Assembly: GCA_015178975.1 (NCBI GenBank) | Contig: WHVD01000207.1 | Coordinates: 1-64,000, forward strand | Direction: 5' to 3' | Source: Hysterangium stoloniferum | Taxonomy: Eukaryota; Basidiomycota; Agaricomycetes; Hysterangiales; Hysterangiaceae | DNA length: 64,000 nt | Part shown: positions 55,444-64,000 of the stretch, in pieces | Position numbering within the stretch: the first letter of the stretch is position 1 | Layout: each line of letters starts with the position of its first letter | Translations under genes and position numbers: made by a program | Notes under the pieces: model-generated | What the model was told of the DNA's origin: nothing | Databases searched by the model: none | What the model saw: only the letters and a program-made list of their open reading frames with translations

Positions 55444-56689
55444 TGTATATTTGGCTTGGAATAGCATTTTCATTCTTCCTCAATTTTTTTCTCTTGAAGT
55501 GTCAGGTGTTTTGTTCCACATTGGACTTCCAACTTCCCATATGGCTGTGATTGTCCTTCCCATGTCATATTGGGGACTTCTGCAGATTCTAGCTCCCCAT
55601 TTATTCTCCCCCATACTCATAACCCACTTTCCTTCCATTCCACTCATCCATCTGTCATTTAATCGTTTAGTATAAATTATTGTCTTGTATTCTACTTATA
55701 ACATTGTTCAGACCCCTATGTGTATTTTCAACCTACATATACTGTCCTCTAGCATGGTGATACTCAGCAACACACCCACTTAATGCTTTCCTTTTCCAGC
55801 CACTCTATCTCAGTTCTGTTCTAATGACATTCTATTATTCCTTGCATCACTTCACCATATTATTTGCCATCTCAGAATATTCATCTTTTTTTTGTTGTCT
55901 TGTATTCCTCTTCCCAAATTCCTTTGTTCTGTGAATATCGAATCTCCACTTTCAGCTCTGTGCTTCCATTTATTTTAGTATACATAAAACCCCATGATGT
56001 ACACTACTATCCTTCAGTTTGAATATTGACTTACATAAAATACTCATGTAGAATCCCACTCTCATCTTTAGAGGTGTATGCAATAATACCTTCATTTACT
56101 TTTAAGTGCTGTTCATACTGCTTAATCCTTTTGCTAGTGTCTGCCAGACTGAGACTTATGACCCTTTTTGACCTTAGCCTCTGAACCCCCATTTACAGCT
56201 ACATTTTTAGAATCCCCCTCTCATGTTTAGAAGCTGATGGAATAATACCTTCAAAGTATTGTTCATACTGCTTAATCCTTTTGCTGGTGTCTGGCCAGAC
56301 TGAGACTTACTCCCTTTGCAAGCTTAGCCATGGAGCCCAATGTATAACTACAGTAAGTGTCATTATATGTACTTCCTGGTACATACTTTGTTGCCTGTTT
56401 TGAAGTACTGGAGCATCTGACAGTTTTGTGCAGGGTGGAACATGCTGTATGTTGAAGTCTAAGCTCCACTTCTCTTTAGTAACAGGAATTTTTCCCATTT
56501 TGTCCCACTCTTAACACTTCCCTCTAATACATACATCAACTTTGGGAAAACCTTTTGTAATTATGGAGAATTGAGCAATTCCACAGTTTGCTTGCATTTG
56601 GTCAGTTGGTACTTCATTTTTGATTCAAGTAGTTGAAGTGATTGGTTTTTGAAATGGTTGCAATTATTTGCTTTGATTGGAAATTTCCC
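55444..56689 (+). repeat. decayed LTR material, with a ~165-bp tandem duplication
   Basis: Words typical of the family F class recur (GTTTGAATATTGACTTACAT, AAGTACTGGAGCATCTGACA, TGTTGAAGTCTAAGCTCCAC) and the stretch ends CCCACTCTTAACA at ~56516. A block with TGTTCATACTGCTTAATCCT, TTTGCTRGTGTCTG and CCAGACTGAGACTTA occurs at ~56110-56160 and ~56262-56312. No gene was recognised. Confidence 0.55.
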
Positions 56690-56835
56690 TTTTTATTTTG
56701 ACTTAATGTATTTTATTTTGATTTTTCTGATTTCCTTTTATTTTGAAGCATTTTATTGTCATTTAATTTTGTCATTTAATTTTGATTTATTCTATTCTAT
56801 TCTATTCTATTTTATTTTATTTTGATTCGAAAAAG
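56690..56835 (+). repeat. T-rich block with TCTATTCTATTCTATT
   Basis: Runs of TTTATTTTGATTT and TTCTA. A similar block stands at 60635-60780, in front of the second GA-rich array. Confidence 0.8.
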
Positions 56836-56839
56836 GTGT

Positions 56840-59170
56840 GGGAGCAAGATAGAGAGAGAAGGAACAGGAAAAGAGGAGGCTGATCAGAGCGGGATGGAGT
56901 GAGAAGGAAAGGGCACACACACCTCCTGGAGGAAAGAGAGAGGGGGCCGGTCAGAGGAGGGAGAGACAGAAACGGTACACGCACTGGCTGGAGGAAAGAG
57001 AGAGCGGATCAGAGGAGGACGGAGAGAGAAGGAAAGGGGACATGTACCACCTGGAGGAAAGAGAGAGGAAGCCAATGAGAGCAGGACAGAGAGAGAAGGA
57101 AAGGGGACACACACTGGCTGGAGGAAAGAGAGAGGAGGACAGTCAGAGGAGGACAAAGAGAGAAGGAAAGGGTAGTACACTCACCTCTGGGAGGAAAGAG
57201 AGAGGAGGCTGGTCAGAGGAGGACAGAGACGGAAATGGAAATGGGACACGCACCAGCTGGAGGAAAGAGAGGAGGACAAAGAGAGAAGGAAATGGTAAGT
57301 ACACTGGCTGAAAGAAAGAGAGAGGAGGCCGGTCAGAGGAGGACGAAGAGAGAAGGGAAGGGGACACGCACCGGCTGAAGAAAAGAGAGAGAAGGAAACA
57401 GTGCTTTCATGTGCTGGAGGAAGAGAGGAGGCCAGTCAGAGGAGGATGAAGAGAAAGGAAAAGGGACACACACATCCTGGAGGAAAGAGAGGAGGCCAAT
57501 CAGAGGAGGACGGAGGAAGAAGGAAACGATACACATACCACCTGGAGGAAAGAGAGAGGAGGCCGGTCAGAGGAGGACAGAGAGAGAAGGATAGGGTACA
57601 CGCACCATCTGGAGGAAAGGAAGAGAGGCTGCTCAGAGGAGAATGAAGAGAGAAGGAATGGGGACATGCACTGGCTGGAGGAAAGAGAGAGGAAGATGAA
57701 GAGAGAAGGTAAGGGTAGATGCACCGGCTGGAGGAAAGAGATAGGGCCGATGAGAACAGTATGGCGGGAGCCAGCAAAGGATACATGCACTGGCTGGAGG
57801 AAAGAGAGAGGGCCGATCAGAGGAGGACGAAGAGAGAAGGGAAGGGTAGATGCACCGGAGGAGGATAGAGAGAGCAGGAAAGGCAACGCGCACCACCTGG
57901 AGGAAAGATAAGAGGATCAGAGGAGGACAGAGGAAGAAAGAAACGGTACACACACTACCTGGAGGAAAGAGAGGGCCAATCAGAGGAGGATGGAGATAGA
58001 AGGAAAGGGAATTCTCACCGGCTGGAGGAAAGAGAGGAGGCCAGTCAGAGGAGGATGGAGAGAGAGGGAAAGGGAACGTGCACCGGCTGGAGGACAGAGA
58101 GGAGGCTGATCAGAGGAGGACAGAAAGAAGGAAAGGGAACACGCACTGGGTGGAGGAAAGAGGAGGCCAATCAAAGGAGAACAGAGAGAAGGGGAAAAGG
58201 AACACGCACAGACTGGAGGAAAGAGGAGGCCCATCAGAGGAGGATGGAGAGAGAAGGAAATGGTATATGCACCGACTGGAGGAAAAGAGAGGGGAGGTAC
58301 ACACCGACTGGAGGAAAAGAGAGGGGAGGTACACACCGACTGGAGGAAAAGAGAGGGGAGGTACGCACCGACTGGAAGAAAAGAGAGGGGAGGTAAGCAC
58401 CAACTGGAGGAAAAGAGAGGGGAGGTACGCACGGACTGGAGGAAAAGAGAGGGGAGGTACGCACTGACTGGAGGAAAAGAGAGGGGAGGTACGCACTGAC
58501 TGGAGGAAAAGAGAGGGGAGGTACGCACCGACTGGAAGAAAAGAGAGGGGAGGTAAGCACCAACTGGAGGAAAAGAGAGGGGAGGTACGCACTGACTGGA
58601 GGAAAAGAGAGGGGAGGTACGCACTGACTGGAGGAAAAGAGAGGGGAGGTACGCACTGACTGGAGGAAAAGAGAGGGGAGGTAAGCACCGACTGGAAGAA
58701 AAGAGAGGAGGTAAGCACTGACTGGAGGAAAAGAGAGGGGAGGTCGATCAGAGGAGGAGGGAGAGAGACAGAAGGAATACATGCACTGGCTGGAGGAAGA
58801 GAGAGGAGGCCGATCAGAGGAGGAAGGAGAGGGAAGGAAGAGGAACTCGCACCTGCTGGAGGAAGAGAGAGGTGGCCGATCAGAAGAGGATAGAGAGGGA
58901 AAGGGAACACGTACCAGCTGGAGGAAAGAGGCCGATCAGAGGAAGATAGAGAGAGGGGAAAGGAATGGTATATGCACCAGCTGGAGGAAAGAGAGAGGGC
59001 CAGTCAGAGGATGACGGTGCAAGAAGGAAAGGGAATGTGCACGCATGGAGGAAGAGGAAGCTGGTCAGAGAAGGACGGTGATCAGAGGAGGACAAAGAGA
59101 AGAAAACACATTACACGCACCTCCTGGAGAAAAGAGAGAGGAGGACAAAGAGAAGGAAACGGTACAGGAG
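56840..59170 (+). repeat. GA-rich minisatellite, module 1
   Basis: Degenerate ~60-66-bp units of the form CRSCTGGAGGAAAGAGAGAG, GAGGCCGATCAGAGGAGGAC, AGAGAGAAGGAAAGGGNACA. The frames on both strands come from the repeat period and do not look like genes. Confidence 0.92.
58272..58745 (+). repeat. 32-bp subarray within the GA-rich minisatellite
   Basis: About fourteen copies of CGACTGGAGGAAAAGAGAGG + GGAGGTACGCAC, near identical, with a higher-order pattern in which GTAAGCAC replaces GTACGCAC every few units. Confidence 0.92.
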
Positions 59171-59199
59171 GCTGGTTGAGAAATATTGAACAAAGTGAC

Positions 59200-59460
59200 A
59201 GGGTGACATAACACCGTGGGAAGCCCGAAGGCTCACTTTGCTCGCAGGTGCTTCTATTTTATGACTCAGTAATGATGCCCACAGACCCACCGACGTGAAT
59301 TAATTTATATGACAAGCTTAGGAACCCTTGCTATGCTGCAGGGCTTCGCGACCGGCCCCACAACTTTGCTGCAGGCTCCAGCTTGTTGGGTGGAAAAGCC
59401 CGCCAAACCCCCCCCCCCCCCGTGTCGACAACTTTTAAGTATTTCTGAGACTCATTGTTT
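59200..59460 (+). repeat. conserved GC-rich spacer, copy 1
   Basis: Contains CCCACAGACCCACC, GGAACCCTTGCTA, GGCCCCACAACTTTGCTGCA, GGCTCCAGCTTGTTGG, C14 at ~59409-59422 and CAACTTTTAAGTATTTCTGA. A homologous spacer is at 62540-62735. Confidence 0.85.
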
Positions 59461-60108
59461 GAATGGAAAGTGTTTGGAGAACGGAAAGTGTTTAGAGAAC
59501 GGAAAGTGTTTAGAGAACGGAAAGTGTTTAGAGAACGGAAAGTGTTTAGAGAACGGAAAGTGTTTAGAGAACGGAAAGTGTTTAGAGAACGGAAAGTGTT
59601 TAGAGAACGGAAAGTGTTTAGAGAACGGAAAGTGTTTAGAGAACGGAAAGTGTTTAGAGAACGGAAAGTGTTTAGAGAACGGAAAGTGTTTAGAGAACGG
59701 AAAGTGTTTAGAGAACGGAAAGTGTTTAGAGAATGGAAAGTGTTCAGAGAGCGGAAAGTTTCTAAGAGCAGAAAGTTTTCTAAGAACGGAAAGTGTTCTA
59801 AGAACGGAAAGTGTTCTAAGAACGGAAAGTGTTCTAAGAACAGAAAGTGTTCTAAGAACAGAAAGTGTTCTAAGAACAGAAAGTGTTCTAAGAACAGAAA
59901 GTGTTCTAAGAACAGAAAGTGTTCTAAGAACAGAAAGTGTTCTAAGAACAGAAAGTGTTCTAAGAACAGAAAGTGTTCTAAGAACAGAAAGTGTTCTAAG
60001 AACAGAAAGTGTTCTAAGAACAGAAAGTGTTCTAAGAACAGAAAGTGTTCTAAAAATGGAAAGTGTTCTAAGAGCGGAAAGTGTTCTAAGAACAGAAACA
60101 TCAGTCAC
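59461..60108 (+). repeat. 18-bp satellite B, module 1
   Basis: About 36 units of 18 bp. The first half is GAACGGAAAGTGTTTAGA, the second half AACAGAAAGTGTTCTAAG. Confidence 0.97.
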
Positions 60109-60114
60109 AAATGG

Positions 60115-60598
60115 AAGCCACAGCCCCAAAAGGAAACAATGGTTACAAAAGGAGACAAAGGTTACAAAAGGAAACAACAGTTACAAAAGGAAACAACGGT
60201 TACAAAAGGAAACAACGGTTACAAAAGGAAACAACGGTTACAAAAGGAAACAACAGTTACAAAAGGAAACAACGGTTACAAAAGGAAACAACGGTTACAA
60301 AAGGAAACAACGGTTACAAAAGGAAACAATGGTTACACAGGAAACAACAGTTACAAAAGGAGACAAAGGTTACAAAGGAAACAGTGGTTACAAAGGAGAC
60401 AATGGTTACAAAAGGAAACAATGGTTACAAAAGGAAACAATGGTTACAAAAGGAAACAATGGTTACAAAAGGAAACAATGGTTACAAAAGGAAACAATGG
60501 TTACAAAAGGAAACAATGGTTACAAAAGGAAACAATGGTTACAAAAGGAAACAATGGTTACAAAAGGAAACAATGGTTACAAATGGAAAGAGTGGTTA
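60115..60598 (+). repeat. 18-bp satellite C, module 1
   Basis: About 26 units of GGAAACAACGGTTACAAA / GGAAACAATGGTTACAAA. 18 is a multiple of three, so long frames arise automatically in several frames. Confidence 0.97.
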
Positions 60599-60782
60599 AA
60601 TTGACTCTCAACTGCAAGTAATTACTGTGGTCACTCAATTTATTTATTTTGATTTAACATATTTTATTTTGATTTATTGGATTTTATTTTATTTCATTGT
60701 TTTTCATTTCAATTTATTTTATTTTTAAACATTTTACATTCATTTATTATATTTTATTTGAATTATTCTGATTTTATTGAGG
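60599..60782 (+). repeat. T-rich block, copy 2
   Basis: TTTATTTTGATTTAACATAT and similar words. It separates module 1 from module 2. Confidence 0.75.
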
Positions 60783-62175
60783 CCGATCAGAGAGGGATGG
60801 AGGAAGAAGGAAACAGTACACACAGCAGCTGGACAAAGAGAGCAGGAAATTGTACACACTCACTGAAGAAAGGGTACACACACCACCTGGAGGAAAGAGA
60901 GGGCTGGTCAGAGGAGGATGGTGGAAGAAGGAAATGGGTAGACACACACTGCAGGAAAGAGAGAGGAGGCCAATCAGAGGAACACACTGGCTGGAGGAAA
61001 GAGAATGGAGGCCAATCAGGGCAGGATAAAGAGAGAAGGAAAGGGTACACAAACCACCTGGAGGGAAGAGAGAGGGCCGATCAGAGCAGGATGGAGAGAG
61101 AAGGAAATAGTACATGCACTTGCTGGAAGAAAGAGAGAGGAGGCCAATCAGAGCAGGACAGAGGGAGGAGGAAAGGGGACACGCACCTCCTGGAGAAAAG
61201 AGAGAGGAGGATGAAGGGAGAAGGAAACGGTACATGCAGTGGCTGGAGGAAAGAGAGAGGATGACGGTCAGAGGCCAAAGAGAGAAGGAAATGGTACACA
61301 CACCTCTTGGAGGAAAGAGAGAGGACAAAGGGAGAAGGAAACGGTACATGCACTGGCTGGAGGAAAGAGAGAGGAGGCCAATTAGAGGAGGATGAAGAGA
61401 GAAGGAAATGGTACACGCACCTCCTGGAGGAAAGAGAGAGGAGGCCAATCAGAGGAGGATGAAGGGAGGAGGAAACAGTACATGCACCGGCTGCAGGAAA
61501 GAGAGAGGAGGACAGAGGGAGAAGGAGCAGTACACGCACCGGCTGGAGGAAAGAGAGAGGAGGACAAAGGGAGAAGGAGCAGTACACGCACCAGCTGGAG
61601 AAAAGAGAGGAGGACACAGGGAGAAGGAGCGGTACACACACCGGCTGGAGGAAAGAGAGGGGGCCAATCAGAAGAGGACAGAGAGAGGGAAAGGGAACGC
61701 ACACCGGCTGGAGGAAAGAGAGAGGGACAATCAGAGGAGGATAAAGAGAGAGGGGAAAGGGAATGCACACCGGCTGGAGGAAAGAGAGAGGGCCAATCAG
61801 AAGAGGACAGAGAGAGAGGGAAATGGAATGTGCACCGGCTGGAGGAAAGAGAGAGGAGGCAAATCAGTGCAGGACAGAGGAAGAAGGAAATGGTAGACAC
61901 ACTGGCTGGAGGAAAGAGAGAGGGTCCCAATGAGAGGAGGACAGAGAGAGAAGGAAATGGTACACACACCTGGAGGAAAGAGAGGAGGATGATCAGAGGA
62001 CAAAGAAAGAGGAAATGGTACATGCACCAGCTGGATGGAAGAGAGAAGAGGTCAATTAGAGGAGGACAGAGACAGAAGGAAATGGTACACACACTGGCTG
62101 GAGGAAAGAGAGAGGAGGCAGATTAGCACAGGATGGAGGGAGAAGGAAAGAGTACATGCATCACCTGGAGGAAAG
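60783..62175 (+). repeat. GA-rich minisatellite, module 2
   Basis: Same unit type as 56840-59170 (GCTGGAGGAAAGAGAGAGGA, GGCCAATCAGAGGAGGA), about 62 bp with shorter variants. Confidence 0.92.
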
Positions 62176-62189
62176 AGAGAGGGTGCACT

Positions 62190-62480
62190 GTGAATGGGAG
62201 TGGGTGCACAGTGGTGGATGGGTGCGGGTGGATGGGTGTGCAGTGGATGGGTGCAGGTGTGCAGTGGATGGGTGCAGGTGTGCGATGGATGGGTGCACAG
62301 TGGATGGGTGTGCCGTGGATGGGTGCATGGTGGATGGGTGCATGGTGGATGGGTGCGCGGTGGATGGGTGCACAGTGGATGGGTGCACAGTGGATGGGAG
62401 TGGGTGCACAGTGGATGGGCGTGCGGTGGATAGGTGCGTGGATGGGTGCGTCATGGATGGGTGCACCGTGGGATGGGTGC
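62190..62480 (+). repeat. 15-bp satellite D
   Basis: About 17 units of TGGATGGGTGCACAG with GCATGG, GCGCGG and GCAGGTG variants. It has no counterpart in module 1. Confidence 0.95.
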
Positions 62481-62489
62481 GCTGAATAA

Positions 62490-62735
62490 GGAGGTGACTA
62501 AGCTGATGGTACCTTTTACCTGCCTTTTACGGCCCTCACAGTGCCTAAAAACACCCACGGACCCACCATGCTCCTTTCACTTATTGGACAAGCCTGGGAA
62601 CCCTTGCTACACTGTGGGGCGGTCACTTGGTGACCTGCCCCACAACCTTGCTGTGGGCTCCGGCTTGTTGGGGGGCGAAGCCCCCCAAACCCCCCTGCAT
62701 CGACAACTCTTAAGTATTTCTGAGGCCCATTGTTC
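62490..62735 (+). repeat. conserved GC-rich spacer, copy 2, with two hairpins
   Basis: Homologous to 59200-59460. GGTCACTTGGTGACC (~62630) and GGGGGGCGAAGCCCCCC (~62671) form perfect stems. It ends CAACTCTTAAGTATTTCTGA. Confidence 0.85.
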
Positions 62736-62749
62736 TAAAAGGGAAGCTG

Positions 62750-63064
62750 TTAGAATGGAAAGTCATGTTAGAATGGAAAGTCATGTTAGAATGGAAAGTC
62801 ATGTTAGAATGGAAAGTCATGTTAGAATGGAAAGTCATGTTAGAATGGAAAGTCTTGTTAGAATGGAAAGTTGTGTTAGAACGGAAAGTTGTGTTAGAAC
62901 AGAAAGTTGTGTTAGAACGGAAAGTTGTGTTAGAACGGAAAGTTGTGTTAGAACGGAAAGTTGTGTTAGAACGGAAAGTTGTGTTAGAACGGAAAGTTGT
63001 GTTAGAACGGAAAGTCACTTTAGAATGGAAAGTCACTTTAGAACGGAAAGTCACATTAGACGGA
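62750..63064 (+). repeat. 18-bp satellite B, module 2
   Basis: About 17 units of TTAGAATGGAAAGTCATG, changing to TTAGAACGGAAAGTTGTG. Confidence 0.97.
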
Positions 63065-63975
63065 AAGTGTTATAAAGGAAACACCCATTACAAAGGAAAT
63101 ACCCATTACAAAGGAAGGAAACAACAAAGGAAGGAAACAACAAAGGAAGGAAACAACGGTTACAAAGAAAACACCAGTTACAAAAGAAATCAACAGTTAC
63201 AAAGGAATCAAGGGTTACAAAGGAATCAAGGGTTACAAAGGAATCAAGGGTTACAAAGGAATCAAGGGTTACAAAGGAATCAAGGGTTACAAAGGAATCA
63301 AGGGTTACAAAGGAATCAAGGGTTACAAAGGAATCAAGGGTTACAAAGGAATCAAGGGTTACAAAGGAATCAAGGGTTACAAAGGAATCAAGGGTTACAA
63401 AGGAATCAAGGGTTACAAAGGAATCAAGGGTTACAAAGGAATCAAGGGTTACAAAGGAATCAAGGGTTACAAAGGAATCAAGGGTTACAAAGGAATCAAG
63501 GGTTACAAAGGAATCAAGGGTTACAAAGGAATCAAGGGTTACAAAGGAATCAAGGGTTACAAAGGAATCAAGGGTTACAAAGGAATCAAGGGTTACAAAG
63601 GAATCAAGGGTTACAAAGGAATCAAGGGTTACAAAGGAATCAAGGGTTACAAAGGAATCAAGGGTTACAAAGGAATCAAGGGTTACAAAGGAATCAAGGG
63701 TTACAAAGGAATCAAGGGTTACAAAGGAATCAAGGGTTACAAAGGAATCAAGGGTTACAAAGGAATCAAGGGTTACAAAGGAATCAACGGCTACAAAGGA
63801 ATCAAGGGTTACAAAGGAATCAATGGTTACAAAGGAATCAACGGTTACAAAGGAATCAATGGTTACAAAGGAATCAACGGTTACAAAGGAATCAAAAGTT
63901 ACAAAGGAATCAACGGTTACAAAGGAATCAATGGTTACAAAGGGAACAACTGTTACAAAAGGGAACAACCATTAC
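63065..63975 (+). repeat. 18-bp satellite C, module 2
   Basis: After short variants (AAAGGAAACACCCATTAC, AAAGGAAGGAAACAAC) come ~42 units of GAATCAAGGGTTACAAAG, the middle ~32 perfectly identical. It ends at a new AACTTTTAAGTATATCTGGG near 63979, the spacer motif that borders the B arrays. Confidence 0.97.
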
Positions 63976-64000
63976 ATAACTTTTAAGTATATCTGGGGCT

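Noticed and set aside
59309-60621. Long overlapping ORFs (up to 431 codons) on both strands
   Set aside because: They follow from 18-bp tandem units, which keep any frame open. Several frames and both strands are open at once and there is no domain.
56884-62126. Many Pro/Ser/Phe-rich minus-strand ORFs and Arg/Glu-rich plus-strand ORFs
   Set aside because: Translations of the GA-rich minisatellite; the composition mirrors the repeat and there is no splice or start context.
63180-63780. CRISPR or telomere-like array
   Set aside because: The 18-bp perfect tandem has no spacers, and the unit is not a telomeric T2AG3-type repeat.
62434-63979. ORFs of 213, 305 and 404 codons
   Set aside because: Artefacts of the 18-bp satellites B and C in module 2.

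Overview
The window looks like a transposon-rich chromosomal segment of a basidiomycete fungus, most likely an Agaricomycete. Supporting signs are 44-62 nt spliceosomal introns with GTRNGT/CTNAY/YAG signals, a DUF6535-type membrane protein joined to HEAT repeats, the basidiomycete integrase-core gene family, and Ty3/Gypsy, Ty1/Copia and Tc1 relatives of fungal type. No bacterial, organellar, rRNA or tRNA gene was recognised. The order or genus cannot be fixed from the sequence alone.

Layout. 1-8635: a young, CpG-rich Ty3/Gypsy element on the minus strand, with near-identical LTRs but ORFs broken by several small lesions. 8636-27016: old, CpG-poor transposon sediment. It holds a Copia RNase H scrap, a Tc1 element (11327-12920), two head-to-head copies of an integrase-core gene around an axis near 14200, and a Copia element (17257-22038). 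The right-hand integrase gene is split by three LTR insertions, each with a perfect 5-bp target duplication. The same region holds solo LTRs and a degenerate lysine-rich cysteine-motif gene. 27231-35287: the only region that looks like a maintained host locus. It carries one or two minus-strand genes made of 32 tandem HEAT exons, each exon followed by a nearly identical ~49-nt intron, headed by a DUF6535-like membrane domain. 35589-38983: an element with ~512-bp, ~99% identical terminal inverted repeats carrying a small cargo gene. 38984-42300: CpG-normal sequence with a diverged duplication and no recognised gene. 42904-56516: more nested elements, namely LTR family F with a MITE inside, a Gypsy pol remnant split by a compact gag-only Copia element, solo LTRs with intact target duplications, a gag remnant and a second Tc1 element. 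56690-64000: two consecutive composite satellite modules made of GA-rich minisatellite, a GC-rich hairpin segment and 18-bp tandem arrays.

How the parts relate. Nesting and target duplications give an order of events: integrase-core genes first, then LTR-J, LTR-G and Copia insertions into one of them. The Gypsy pol remnant was later hit by the gag-only Copia, and a family-F LTR was later hit by a solo LTR-G. CpG content follows this order, with old layers nearly CpG-free and young insertions CpG-rich, which suggests cytosine-methylation decay. The most interesting biology is the HEAT locus. Its repeat units are homogenised at DNA level, introns included, while variation in the readable units concentrates on a few residues after the KDS motif. 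That pattern is known from fungal recognition receptors with concertedly evolving repeats.
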